DNA of 64,000 nucleotides, taken from assembly GCF_002797715.1 (NCBI RefSeq), contig NZ_PGFF01000001.1:2131304-2195303 (forward strand). Direction: 5' to 3'. Shown here one piece after another: positions 19,811-28,607 of the stretch (its first letter is position 1; each line of letters opens with the position of its first letter). The stretch is from Diaminobutyricimonas aerilata. GTDB lineage: Bacteria; Actinomycetota; Actinomycetes; Actinomycetales; Microbacteriaceae. The position numbers and the translations under genes are program-made. A model generated the notes under the pieces. That model did no database searches, was not told where the DNA came from, and was given only the letters and a program-made list of their open reading frames with translations.

Positions 19811-20809
19811 TCAGCCCGCCACGACGAAGCCGCCGGGCATGCCCTCCTCGGGCGATGGTGCGGGCGCCCCGGGCACGAACTGCAGCACCGTCTCGCCCTC
19901 GGCGAGTCCCTCGGTGACCTGCACCATGGTGCCGTCGTTGAGACCCAGCTTCACGGGACGCAGTTCGGTGGACCCGTCCTCGAGTCGCAGATGCACGTTG
20001 CCGGTCTCGGCGCCGCCCTCGACCGCGGTGGTGGGGATGACGATGACGTTCTCGGCGATGCCGGCCGGGATGGTGACCTCCGCCGTCAATCCGGCGAACA
20101 CGCGCACGTCGGCCGGCACGGCGCAGCGCACCGACGTGCCCGACGATCCCTCCGTCGGCATCCCCTCCGGTGTGGTGCCCGGATCCGCCGCCGCACCACC
20201 GGTCGAGATGGTGAGGTTCGTGCAGGTGAACGGGGCGGGACCGCCGGTGATCGTCACCTGCGCCTCCGTCGGCTGGGTGAGCAGGCGGTACTGCTCCTGC
20301 GGCGTCAACGACGCCGTGACGTTGAAGCTCGGCGGTGCGATCTTCGCCGCCGCCTCACCGACCGACACGGTCTGACCCTTGATGACGGAGAGCTCGGTGA
20401 TCGTGCCCGAGACGGGGGCGGTGACCTTCTCGGTCTTCACCTTCGGCGAGCCCATCGTGCCGTCACCGAGGATCTCGCCGGGCGTCTCGGAGCGGATGGT
20501 GAACAACACCGCGCCGGCATCGACGTGCTGCCCGGCCGCGACCGGAAGTTCGCGCACCTCGCCGGCGAGGGTCGCCTTCACGGTGGCCGGGGCATCCGCG
20601 TTCACGGTGCCGTCGAGCACGACGTCGTTCTTGATGGTGCCGAGAGCCGCGGCGACGGTCGGCTCCTCGATCTGCCCCGTCGGCACGGCCCCCGACTGCT
20701 CGGGCGAGGTCGCCCCGTCGAGGAACGCGATCTTGACCAGCGCCACGGCGATCGCCGCGAAGATCACCAGCCGGAGGATCGGGAACACCCATTTGCGCGT
20801 GACACCCAC
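19811..20809 (-). CDS. Efflux adaptor (HlyD/MacA-like) protein
   Basis: A 332-aa protein from a GTG at 20809 preceded by AGGAGG at 4 nt. One membrane helix lies at about residues 9-28, then an extracytoplasmic part. The two half-lipoyl segments are around ATVKATLAGEVRELPVAAGQHVDAG and VTAPVSGTITELSVIKGQTV. A C-terminal beta-barrel region ends in a Gly/Pro-rich tail. The coiled-coil hairpin of Gram-negative MacA is very short here, as in other monoderm adaptors. It is the first gene of the three-gene efflux operon. Confidence 0.82.
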   Translation of the reverse strand: MGVTRKWVFPILRLVIFAAIAVALVKIAFLDGATSPEQSGAVPTGQIEEPTVAAALGTIKNDVVLDGTVNADAPATVKATLAGEVRELPVAAGQHVDAGAVLFTIRSETPGEILGDGTMGSPKVKTEKVTAPVSGTITELSVIKGQTVSVGEAAAKIAPPSFNVTASLTPQEQYRLLTQPTEAQVTITGGPAPFTCTNLTISTGGAAADPGTTPEGMPTEGSSGTSVRCAVPADVRVFAGLTAEVTIPAGIAENVIVIPTTAVEGGAETGNVHLRLEDGSTELRPVKLGLNDGTMVQVTEGLAEGETVLQFVPGAPAPSPEEGMPGGFVVAG

Positions 20810-21016
20810 GGCGCCTCCTGTCGCTGCTGCGACCGGGCGGAGGGGACGACGCCGGCCGAGGAAGATTGGCGCGGGACGACCGGAACCCGCCGTCCACTCC
20901 CTCTTTGGACGGCGGCGATCGCCCCGCTGCGCACCACGATAGTGGCCGCGAAATTCCCTCGGCATCCGTCTGAGGGACGATTTGCGATCGCCCTCGACGA
21001 GGTATCGGACCCGGTG
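20810..21016. other. Intergenic region between RNase J and the efflux operon
   Basis: These 207 nt separate the rnj stop from the adaptor start, both on the minus strand. They must hold the efflux operon promoter, but I see no clear -10/-35 pair or repeat. Confidence 0.4.
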
Positions 21017-22693
21017 CTACGCCTCGATGACGACGGGCACGATCATGGGCCGACGACGGTGCTGTGTGTTGACCCAGCGACCCACCGTGCGCCGCACCAC
21101 CTGGCTGTAGGCGTGCTGGTCGCGGGTGCCGTTGGCGGCCGCCTCGCCGAGCGCCTTGATGATCTGCGGCTTGACGGCGTCGAACACCGACTCGTCCTCG
21201 GCGAACCCGCGGGACTGGATCTCCGGACCGACGATCGGGCGTCCGGTCTGCATGTCGACCGCGATGAAGATCGAGATGAAGCCCTCCTCAGCGAGGATGC
21301 GCCGGTCCTTGAGGTCCGCATCCGTGATCTCGCCCACACTCGAGCCGTCGACATACACATGGCCCAGGTCGAGCTGACCGGCGACACGGGCGACGCCGTC
21401 ACGCAGGTCGAGCACCATGCCGTCCTCACCCACGAAGGTGTTCTCGGCCGGCACACCGGTCTCGATCGCGAGCGCCGCATTGGCGGTGAGGTGCCGGTAC
21501 TCGCCGTGCACGGGCAGCACGTTGCGCGGCTTGAGGATGTTGTAGCAGTAGAGCAGCTCCCCCGCCGCGGCGTGACCGGATACGTGCACCTTCGCGTTCG
21601 CCTTGTGCACGACGCGCGCGCCGAGCTTGGTGAGGCCGTTGATGACCCGGTACACGGCGTTCTCGTTGCCGGGGATGAGGCTCGAGGCGAGGATGATCGT
21701 GTCGCCCTCGCCGATCTCGATCTGGTGCTCGAGGTTCGCCATCCGCGCGAGCACCGCCATCGGTTCGCCCTGCGAACCCGTGCTCATGTAGACGATGCGG
21801 TCATCCGGCAGGTCGGCGGCCTTCTTGGCGTCGATGAGCACGCCCTCGGGCACCCGGAGGAAGCCGAGCTGCTCCGCGATGGTCATGTTGCGCACCATCG
21901 AGCGCCCCATCAGCGCGACCCGACGACCGTTCGCGACCGCCGCATCCAGCACCTGCTGCACGCGGTGCACGTGGCTCGAGAAGCTCGCCACGATCACCCG
22001 CCGGGGTGCCTTCGCGATGACGGACTCGAGCACCGGTCCGATGTCGCGCTCGAGCGGGGTGAAGCCGGGGACGTCGGCGTTCGTCGAATCCGGGAGGAAG
22101 AGGTCGACGCCCTGCTCGCCCAAACGCGCGAACGCGCGGAGGTCGGTGATGCGGTCATCCAGCGGCAACTGGTCCATCTTGAAGTCGCCGGTGTGCAGCA
22201 CGGTGCCCGCGGTCGTGCGGATCGCGACGGCGAGGGCATCCGGGATCGAGTGGTTCACCGCGACGAACTCGAGCTCGAACGGTCCGAGGTTCTCGTGCTG
22301 TCCCTCGCGCACCGTCAGCGTGTACGGCGTGATGCGGTGCTCCTTGAGCTTCGCCTCGACGAGCGCGAGGGTGAGCGTGGAGCCGATGAGCGGGATGTCC
22401 TGCTTGAGCTTGAGCAGGTATGGGACCGCGCCGATGTGGTCTTCGTGACCGTGGGTGAGCACGACGCCGACGATGTCGTCGAGCCGGCTGCGGATCGGAG
22501 CGAAGTCCGGCAGGATCAGGTCGACGCCGGGCTGGTGCTCCTCGGGGAAGAGCACACCCGCGTCGACGATGAGGATCTTGCCGTCGATCTCGAAGATCGT
22601 CATGTTGCGGCCGATCTCGCCGAGACCGCCGAGCGGGATGACGCGGAGGGTGCCCGGCTCGAGCGGGGCGGGGGCGAATACTGGTGTGGCCAT
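21017..22693 (-). CDS. rnj: Ribonuclease J
   Basis: A 558-aa metallo-beta-lactamase/beta-CASP nuclease with 5'-3' exo- and endonuclease activity in mRNA decay and rRNA maturation. The zinc motif HGHEDH is at residues 81-86, with a further metal ligand His in VLHTGDFK. The beta-CASP region has ASFSSHVHRVQQ and STGSQGEP, and the C-terminal domain has VSGHAAAGEL. It lies 45 nt downstream of dapA on the same strand, a pairing widely conserved in actinobacteria. Confidence 0.95.
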   Translation of the reverse strand: MATPVFAPAPLEPGTLRVIPLGGLGEIGRNMTIFEIDGKILIVDAGVLFPEEHQPGVDLILPDFAPIRSRLDDIVGVVLTHGHEDHIGAVPYLLKLKQDIPLIGSTLTLALVEAKLKEHRITPYTLTVREGQHENLGPFELEFVAVNHSIPDALAVAIRTTAGTVLHTGDFKMDQLPLDDRITDLRAFARLGEQGVDLFLPDSTNADVPGFTPLERDIGPVLESVIAKAPRRVIVASFSSHVHRVQQVLDAAVANGRRVALMGRSMVRNMTIAEQLGFLRVPEGVLIDAKKAADLPDDRIVYMSTGSQGEPMAVLARMANLEHQIEIGEGDTIILASSLIPGNENAVYRVINGLTKLGARVVHKANAKVHVSGHAAAGELLYCYNILKPRNVLPVHGEYRHLTANAALAIETGVPAENTFVGEDGMVLDLRDGVARVAGQLDLGHVYVDGSSVGEITDADLKDRRILAEEGFISIFIAVDMQTGRPIVGPEIQSRGFAEDESVFDAVKPQIIKALGEAAANGTRDQHAYSQVVRRTVGRWVNTQHRRRPMIVPVVIEA

Positions 22694-22738
22694 GGGGTCC
22701 TAGCTGGGGATGGATCGGAGGGGCCGTGAGCCCCCGGT

Positions 22739-23716
22739 CTAACGAGTGGTGCCCGCGACCTTCGGCAGGGCGCCGCCTGCGGCGGCGTTGCGGTCGGGAC
22801 GGAAGTTGCGGAAGTCGACGCCGGGCACGTCGCGCACGAGGGCGATCTCGTCCTCGATGAGGGCTGCCTCGTGCTCCTCCGGTCCGACGAGCGGCAGCCG
22901 CACGCGCGGGGAGCCGATGCGGCCGAGGCCGTGGAGGATGTACTTGGTCGCCACGGTACCGGGCACGTGCGTCATGGTTGCGCGCACGAGCGGTTCGAGC
23001 TTGCGGTGCGCATCCGTCGCCGTGTGCAGATCGCCCGCGTTCACCGCGTCGATCATGGTGCGGTACGGGCGCGGCGCGATGTTCGCGGTCACGCCGATGA
23101 GTCCGGTGCCGCCGATCGCGAGGGTCGGCAGCGCGTTCGCGTCGTCGCCGGCGAAGTACATGAGCTCCGTCTGGTTGAGCACGCGGCTCACCTCGCTCAG
23201 GTCGCCCTTCGCATCCTTCACCGCGAGGATGTTCGGGTGCTTCGCGGCGCGCAAGATCGTCTCGTACCGGATCGGCACCCCGGTGCGGCCGGGGATGTCG
23301 TAGAGGATGACCGGCAGATCGGTCGCGTCGGCGACGAGGCGGAAGTGGGTGAGGATGCCCGCCTGCGTGGGCTTGTTGTAGTACGGGGTCACGACCATGA
23401 CGCCGTCGGCGCCGGCCTTCTCGCTCGCCCGGTAGAGCTCGATGGCGTGCGCGGTCTCGTTCGACCCACCGCCGGTGATGATGCGTGCGCGGCCCGCGGC
23501 GACGTCTTTGCCGACCTCGACGAGGCGCACCTTCTCGGGGTCGGTGAGCGTGCTCGTCTCCCCCGTCGTGCCCGTCACGACGATGCCGTCGGCTCCCGCC
23601 GCGATGACGTCGTCGATGTGCTTCTCCACGCCGGGCCAGTCCACTTCGCCGTCGGCGGTGAAAGGCGTGACCAGGGCGACCAGCACCTGGCCGAACGGGT
23701 TCTCGGGGTTCGACAC
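22739..23716 (-). CDS. dapA: 4-Hydroxy-tetrahydrodipicolinate synthase
   Basis: DapA condenses pyruvate with aspartate semialdehyde in the first step of the diaminopimelate/lysine branch. Length is 325 aa. The Schiff-base lysine is Lys167 (ILAVKDAKGD), with the proton-relay tyrosines in VTPYYNKPTQ (112/113) and the conserved Tyr139 in VILYDIPGRTG. The glyoxylate loop GTTGETSTL is present. It is the first gene of the dapA-rnj pair. Confidence 0.96.
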   Translation of the reverse strand: MSNPENPFGQVLVALVTPFTADGEVDWPGVEKHIDDVIAAGADGIVVTGTTGETSTLTDPEKVRLVEVGKDVAAGRARIITGGGSNETAHAIELYRASEKAGADGVMVVTPYYNKPTQAGILTHFRLVADATDLPVILYDIPGRTGVPIRYETILRAAKHPNILAVKDAKGDLSEVSRVLNQTELMYFAGDDANALPTLAIGGTGLIGVTANIAPRPYRTMIDAVNAGDLHTATDAHRKLEPLVRATMTHVPGTVATKYILHGLGRIGSPRVRLPLVGPEEHEAALIEDEIALVRDVPGVDFRNFRPDRNAAAGGALPKVAGTTR

Positions 23717-23946
23717 GTGCTCCAGGGTATCGGGCGACGGCGGGGCGGCGCTCGGTGGGGGTTCGTGGGCGGGGTCGGCCCGGGCCGCGGTGGGCCGCGG
23801 CCCGGCGTTCCCGTCGTGCTTCGTCCGTCAGGGGCGGCGTCCGTCCTGCTCCGTCCGTCCTGCTTCGCGGCACTGAGAGCGGATCCCGCGGGCGACACGC
23901 CGCGTGCGGCATCCGCCACGCCGACGCGGCGCGATCCGTTCCGCGC
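23717..23946. other. Intergenic region upstream of dapA
   Basis: These 230 nt lie upstream of dapA and downstream of the DUF559 gene. Around 23818-23875 they hold imperfect short repeats of the form CGTCCTGCTTCGTCCGT, in tandem. No terminator hairpin or promoter stands out. Confidence 0.4.
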
Positions 23947-24816
23947 TCAGTGCCGCCACCGGTGCAGGCCCAGGTCGATGTAGCGCCGCACGGCGGCGAC
24001 CACCGAGTCCGGATCGAAGAGGATCTGCGAGTAGTCGAAGCGGAGCGTCACGAACCCGAGCGCCGCGTTGTCGGCGTCGCGTCGCAGGTCGCACACGCGA
24101 TCCCCCGCCTCGTGGTGGGTGCGGCTGTCGCACTCGAGAAGCAGCCGGTCGCCGACGAGGAGGTCGGAGCGCCGTCCCCTGCCGAGCGGGGGCTGCACGC
24201 TCACCGCGATGCCCGATCGCACGAGGAGGACGCGCACGATGCTCTCGCTGCCCGACTCCGAGCGCGGGTCGACGAGGTCGCAGAGCGCACGGTGCCGAGC
24301 CGGCAGTGACCGGGCGAAACCGTCGAGATCGAATGCCGAATCCAGCCGGAAGACCGAGTCGATGGTGGCGATCGCGTGCTCCGCCGGCTCCGTCGTGAGC
24401 ACCTGACTGAGCACGGTCGGCAGCGGCGCGACACCGAACGACTCACGCCTCGGCAGCCGCTCGGCGGTCCAGCGCACACGCACCTGCCCCGGTGAAGGAC
24501 CGAGAGGGGTTCGGAAGTCATCCGGGTTCCGCAGCTGAGTGCCGTGTCGGGCGACCTCGACCACGAGCTCATCCTCGGGCGCGGCCCACAGCCCAAGCGC
24601 CCGCGCCGCCGAGCGCCCCGCGAGGCGTCCGCCGACCCGCGCCGCTCGCACCACGGCCGGGTCCGCATCCGGCAGCGCGTAGATGCCCGCACGCACGCGG
24701 AGCAGCGCACCGGCCGCGCACAGCCGAGCGACGCGATGTGCGCCCACCCCGGCGCGGTCGAGCGTGCTGACATGGGCGAGTCCGTGTCGCCAGGACACGT
24801 CGGAGAGCGACGCCAT
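23947..24816 (-). CDS. AbiEi-like winged-helix plus DUF559 (Vsr-like nuclease) protein
   Basis: A 289-aa protein with two parts. The N-terminal about 60 residues resemble the AbiEi-type antitoxin winged helix (LAHVSTLDRAGVGAHRVARLCAAGALLRVRAGIYAL). The C-terminal about 95 residues match DUF559, a PD-(D/E)XK-like fold related to Vsr endonuclease: RRSDLLVGDRLLLECDSRTHHEAGDRVCDLRRDADNAALG, written here in outline, with Asp, Glu-x-Asp and His-His in the expected order. Proteins of this build are frequent and multi-copy in actinobacteria and mostly uncharacterised. No toxin partner gene lies beside it. Defence or DNA-repair roles are possible but unproven. Confidence 0.75.
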   Translation of the reverse strand: MASLSDVSWRHGLAHVSTLDRAGVGAHRVARLCAAGALLRVRAGIYALPDADPAVVRAARVGGRLAGRSAARALGLWAAPEDELVVEVARHGTQLRNPDDFRTPLGPSPGQVRVRWTAERLPRRESFGVAPLPTVLSQVLTTEPAEHAIATIDSVFRLDSAFDLDGFARSLPARHRALCDLVDPRSESGSESIVRVLLVRSGIAVSVQPPLGRGRRSDLLVGDRLLLECDSRTHHEAGDRVCDLRRDADNAALGFVTLRFDYSQILFDPDSVVAAVRRYIDLGLHRWRH

Positions 24817-25088
24817 GCGGCGAGGATCCCGCGGTCGGGCGCTGCGGTCGCCGCTGGATTATGCCGCTGAGGATGCCCGCGGGGGTCGACGTGGTGGGGA
24901 GGAACGGCAGCGAGCGCGGAACTTCCGGGGGACACGCCGTCGAGAGACGAGCGGCACGCGACGGCCGGCCCGGATGTCCGCTCTCGCTGCCGCTCGCGGG
25001 GCGACGGAAGTCCGCTCGGGCCGCCGGCTCCGCTCCCGCTGCCGCTCGGTGGCGGCGGAGGGACCGCCGGCACTCGCCCCGGCGCGGT
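24817..25088. other. Intergenic region with short GC-rich inverted repeats
   Basis: These 272 nt lie between ykoC and the DUF559 gene, both on the minus strand. They contain GGCAGCGAG at about 24904 and its complement CTCGCTGCC at about 24984, and a second CTGCCGCTC-like copy near 25038. Long-range pairing is possible. I see no gene or clear promoter. Confidence 0.4.
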
Positions 25089-25739
25089 TCAGCGGCGCCA
25101 GGTCGTGCGGGGCTCGAGTCCGAGTCCGCGGGCCTCGAGGGACTGCGAGACGCGGGCGGAGCGGCGGATGCACGACACCAGCAGCCCGAACGCCGCCGCG
25201 GGGAACGACCCACGCCGCGGCCGACCGCGCCGGTCGAGCGGTGCGCGCACGGCGTGCGCCGCCCGGATGGTCGCCCACTCGGCGGGGAGCTGCTGCAGCA
25301 TCCGTTGGCCCGCGAGGATGGCGAACGTCACACGCGCCGGGAGCCGCAGGTCCAGGTGCAGGCTCGTCATGAGGGCGACGGGGTCGACCGCGCGCAGGAA
25401 GGCGACCGAGAGGGTGCCGAGCGTCAGCGTCCGGAAGGCGAGCGCGGCGCCGACGGCGAGGCCCTCCTCCGTGACGCGCAGAGGGCCCGCCGACACGAGC
25501 AGCTCCCCCGGCCGGCTCACGGCGTTCACCAGCAGGATGCCGACGGCGAACCCGAGGAACGCGAGCTGTGCCCGGCCGAGTTCGCGCAGCGTGAGCCGGG
25601 CGCCCACCGCGCACACGGCGAGCGCCGCCACGTGGACGCCCGCGGCGACCAGCGGGTCGAAGACGAACATGAGCGCCGCGGACACGACGAAGAGCCCGAT
25701 GAGCACGGCGGACGGGTTGCACCTCGACAGCGGGCTCAC
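25089..25739 (-). CDS. ykoC: ECF transporter transmembrane subunit (EcfT), thiamine-precursor system
   Basis: A 216-aa EcfT/CbiQ-family membrane subunit with about five hydrophobic helices in the first 150 residues. The cytoplasmic coupling helix ends in the family motif around SLEARGLG (Ala-Arg-Gly). The GTG start overlaps the ATPase stop (GTGA). It is the last gene of the riboswitch-controlled ykoF-ykoE-ykoD-ykoC operon and links the S component to the ATPase. Confidence 0.88.
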   Translation of the reverse strand: MSPLSRCNPSAVLIGLFVVSAALMFVFDPLVAAGVHVAALAVCAVGARLTLRELGRAQLAFLGFAVGILLVNAVSRPGELLVSAGPLRVTEEGLAVGAALAFRTLTLGTLSVAFLRAVDPVALMTSLHLDLRLPARVTFAILAGQRMLQQLPAEWATIRAAHAVRAPLDRRGRPRRGSFPAAAFGLLVSCIRRSARVSQSLEARGLGLEPRTTWRR

Positions 25740-27172
25740 GCGATCGCCGTCCTCATCCGGAAGTACTCCTCGGCCGGCCCGTCGTGCACGATGCGCCCGC
25801 CGCCCAGCTCGATCACGCGGCTCGCGTACGCCTCGACGAGCGCGAGGTCGTGACTGGAGAACATCACCGCCGCGGGCGACGGCCCGCGCGTCGTCTGCAG
25901 GAGCGCGTCCATGGTCGCGAGGGCGTCTCGGCGATCGAGCCCGAACGTCGGTTCGTCGGCCAGCAGCGTCGGCCGCCGATGCACGAGCATCGCGGCGAGG
26001 CTGAGCCGGCGCTTCTCCCCTCCCGACAGGCGGTGCGGCGACCGGTCGGCGACGTGCCGCAGCCGGTGTCGTTCGAGGGCCTCGTCGACGAGTGGGCTGT
26101 TCCGTGGGAGACCGTGGGCGATCTCGTCGCCCACGGTGTGCGCGACGAACTGGTGGCCCGGATCCTGGAACACCATCCCGGGCCGCGGGCCGGTGACCGA
26201 GCCCGAGAGGGGGCGGATGAGGCCCGCGAGCGTGCGCAGCAGCGTCGACTTGCCGCATCCGTTCGGTCCCAGCAGCGCGACGAGCTCGCCGGGGTGGAGC
26301 GCCAGGGACACTGCCCCCACGACCGGCGCCGGTCGTCCGTCGCGCCGTCGTCGCGGAACGGAGGGGTGCACCTCGAGCGCACCCACGACGAGCGCCGGTG
26401 CGTCCGCGACGCGGCCACCCCACCGCCGCGCGAGACGCGGAGCGTGCGGCAGCCAGCACCCCGCCTCGGTGAGCGCGGCGGAGTGCTCGGCGAGCACCCG
26501 CTCGGTCGGGCCGTCGGCGAGGATGCGGCCCGTCCCGGTGAGGGCGATCGTCCTCCCCGGCAGTTCGCCGAGCTCGTCGAGGCGATGCTCGACCATCACG
26601 ACGGCGACGGATGCGGGCAGGTTGACGAGTGCGTCGCGCACGGTCGCGACTCCCGCGGGATCGAGCATCGACGTGGGCTCGTCGAGCACGAGCACCCGCG
26701 GCCGCGCGGCGAGCGCCGCCGCGAGGGCGACCCGCTGCGCCTCCCCGCCGCTCAGCGCATCCGTCGACCGGGTGCGCAGGTGGCGGCACCCGGCCGCGGT
26801 CAGCGCCTCGTCGATGCGTCCGTCGATCTCGGCCGGGTCGACGCCGTGGTTCTCGAGCACGAGGGCGATGTCCTGTTCCACCGTGGGCAGCACGACGGCG
26901 GCCGACGGATCCTGCGCCACGAATCCGAGGGTCCGGGTGCGGGCGACCACCGGGGCGTCTGCGACGCCGCCGACGACCACCGAACCGGCGAACTCCGCGT
27001 TGACGGAGAAGGGCACGGCCCCGGTGAGCGCGTTGAGCACGGTGGACTTGCCCGACCCGGACGGGCCGATCACGAGCACCCGCTCGCCCTCGGCCACCTC
27101 GAACGAGACCTCGCCCAGCACCTCCCGCCCTCCGAACCGCACGGTCACGCCGTGCAGGGAGGCGACGGTCAC
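25736..27172 (-). CDS. ykoD: ECF transporter ATPase with two fused ABC domains
   Basis: A 478-aa protein carrying two complete nucleotide-binding domains. Domain 1 has Walker A GPSGSGKST, signature LSGGEAQRVALAAAL and Walker B VLVLDEPTSMLD. Domain 2 has Walker A GPNGCGKST, signature LSGGEKRRLSLAAML and LLADEPTFGLD. Fusion of the EcfA and EcfA' subunits is the rule in the YkoD (hydroxymethylpyrimidine/thiamine) group. The GTG at 27172 overlaps the ykoE stop. The frame is open well upstream, but that part is antisense to ykoE's own codons and is not coding. Confidence 0.9.
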   Translation of the reverse strand: MTVASLHGVTVRFGGREVLGEVSFEVAEGERVLVIGPSGSGKSTVLNALTGAVPFSVNAEFAGSVVVGGVADAPVVARTRTLGFVAQDPSAAVVLPTVEQDIALVLENHGVDPAEIDGRIDEALTAAGCRHLRTRSTDALSGGEAQRVALAAALAARPRVLVLDEPTSMLDPAGVATVRDALVNLPASVAVVMVEHRLDELGELPGRTIALTGTGRILADGPTERVLAEHSAALTEAGCWLPHAPRLARRWGGRVADAPALVVGALEVHPSVPRRRRDGRPAPVVGAVSLALHPGELVALLGPNGCGKSTLLRTLAGLIRPLSGSVTGPRPGMVFQDPGHQFVAHTVGDEIAHGLPRNSPLVDEALERHRLRHVADRSPHRLSGGEKRRLSLAAMLVHRRPTLLADEPTFGLDRRDALATMDALLQTTRGPSPAAVMFSSHDLALVEAYASRVIELGGGRIVHDGPAEEYFRMRTAIA

Positions 27173-27765
27173 CCGCGCGCCGCCCGGCCGATCGCGAAGT
27201 CGTCGACGGCTCCCGTGCGGGCGAGACCGGCGACGATCACCTTGGCGAGGAGCCCGCCGAGCACGATGCCCGAGACGACCTGCAGGACGAGGCGCACCCA
27301 GAACAGGTCGGTGTCGTACCAGCCCGAGCGGAACGCGGAGAAGAAGAACACGAGCGCCGCCCCGAGCGCCCCGGAGAGGGCGTACCGCAGCCAGCCGAAG
27401 CGCCGGTAGCGACCGAGCGCGAACGGGATCTCGCTGCCGACCCCCTGCAGCGCCGCGGCGACGATGAGCATCGGCCCGACCGCGGAGCCGAGGAAGACGA
27501 CCTCGATGACCGACGCGATCACCTCGGCCGCGACCCCGGCACCCGGTCGACGCACGATCGCGAGCGCGATCGGCGCGACGAGGAGCCAGCCGCCCAGCAG
27601 CACGTGCTGGGTGAGATCCCCGAGCGGTCCCGCGGCGACGGAGAGGGCGAGCCAGCCCTGCACGAGCGCCCAGTAGAGGAAGCCGAAGACCACGCCGAGC
27701 GTGACCAGCAGCACGATGTCCTTGAGGTCCCAACGCGCGCTCCCGCGCGTCCCGACGGCGCTCAC
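27169..27765 (-). CDS. ykoE: ECF transporter substrate-binding (S) component, YkoE family
   Basis: A 198-aa membrane protein with five to six hydrophobic helices, starting WDLKDIVLLVTLGVVFGFLYW, as is characteristic of YkoE, the S component for hydroxymethylpyrimidine or thiamine. The GTG at 27765 overlaps the ykoF stop (GTGA), and its own stop overlaps ykoD. Substrate assignment follows from family resemblance, from the YkoF gene next to it and from the TPP riboswitch upstream. Confidence 0.88.
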   Translation of the reverse strand: MSAVGTRGSARWDLKDIVLLVTLGVVFGFLYWALVQGWLALSVAAGPLGDLTQHVLLGGWLLVAPIALAIVRRPGAGVAAEVIASVIEVVFLGSAVGPMLIVAAALQGVGSEIPFALGRYRRFGWLRYALSGALGAALVFFFSAFRSGWYDTDLFWVRLVLQVVSGIVLGGLLAKVIVAGLARTGAVDDFAIGRAARG

Positions 27766-28373
27766 GCGACGCTCGGGCTGTTGAGCGACACGGTGAGGTG
27801 GCTCGTCACGTGCGGCACGGTCCGCCCGACGAGCACCCAGCCCGCCGCGGCCGTCGCGATGACGTCGGCGAGGTCGCCGCGCAGATTGGTGACGAAGTGC
27901 TCCGACCCGGCGAAGGTGCCGAGCTCCTTCGCGTGATCGATCGCCGCGTAGATGTCGCGCATGTGGTCGGCGCTCGGCGCGTCCGAGAGCGGATACAGCG
28001 CCCACTGGGCGAGCGCGTCCCGACCGACGCGCTCGACCGACGGCACCTCGGAGGCGCGGGCGACGGTCGGGCTGCAGGCGACCTCGCCGGGGCAGCCCCT
28101 CGAGAACGTGATCGTCGCCGACACGTGCGCCCCGCTCGCGGCGGCACGACCGGTCAGGTCGACGAGGAACCGCACGATGCTCTGCTCGTCGCCGCCGACG
28201 AACGTACTCACCGGGTCGGTGGCGACGGTGAGTCCGGAGACGTCGGTCGCGCGCAGCGCTCCGAGGATGACGTCGACGTAGTCGTCGCGCATCACCGCGA
28301 GCGTGACGCGCGCGCCGACGCCGAACTCCTGCGGAGTGGGGGCCGCGACGGGCGCGGATGTGGTGGTTGTCAT
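27762..28373 (-). CDS. ykoF: YkoF-family thiamine/HMP-binding protein
   Basis: A 203-aa soluble protein of the YkoF family: two ACT-like ferredoxin-fold repeats, first half GVGARVTLAVMRDDYVDVIL ..., second half ALAQWALYPLSDAPSADHM ... . In Bacillus the homologue binds thiamine and the HMP moiety. It has no signal peptide, so it acts inside the cell. A GGAAGG stands 8 nt before the ATG. It is the first gene of the operon, directly downstream of the TPP riboswitch, and should be switched off when thiamine pyrophosphate is plentiful. Confidence 0.85.
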   Translation of the reverse strand: MTTTTSAPVAAPTPQEFGVGARVTLAVMRDDYVDVILGALRATDVSGLTVATDPVSTFVGGDEQSIVRFLVDLTGRAAASGAHVSATITFSRGCPGEVACSPTVARASEVPSVERVGRDALAQWALYPLSDAPSADHMRDIYAAIDHAKELGTFAGSEHFVTNLRGDLADVIATAAAGWVLVGRTVPHVTSHLTVSLNSPSVA

Positions 28374-28430
28374 GCTTCGTGCCTTCCGTAGACGGATGCA
28401 CGGGCGGGCGCGCGGATGCGCACTCCCGAA

Positions 28431-28519
28431 GAGAAGCCTCCCTGCGCTGGCATGATCCAGATCAGGTTCGACGGTCGAAGATTGGGGATCTTCCTCTCAG
28501 CCCGGCCTACCGGACTCCC
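28431..28519 (-). promoter_or_regulatory. TPP riboswitch (THI element)
   Basis: Read on the minus strand the aptamer shows both invariant cores of the thiamine pyrophosphate riboswitch. These are CCGGGCTGAGAGG near 28505-28493 and ACCTGATCTGGATCATGCCAG with GCGCAGGGA near 28466-28438. P1 pairs GGGAGTCC (28519-28512) with GGCTTCTC (28438-28431) with one mismatch. P3 is GAAGATC...GATCTTC-like. It ends 57 nt before the ykoF ATG. No clear terminator follows, so control is probably at ribosome binding, the usual mode in actinobacteria. Confidence 0.95.
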
Positions 28520-28607
28520 GCGTTCGAGCACGACACTAGCGCACCGTCACGCGCCGCCGGGAACCGCCCGACGAAGGCGCGACGACCGCTGCGGGCACGC
28601 GCTGACG

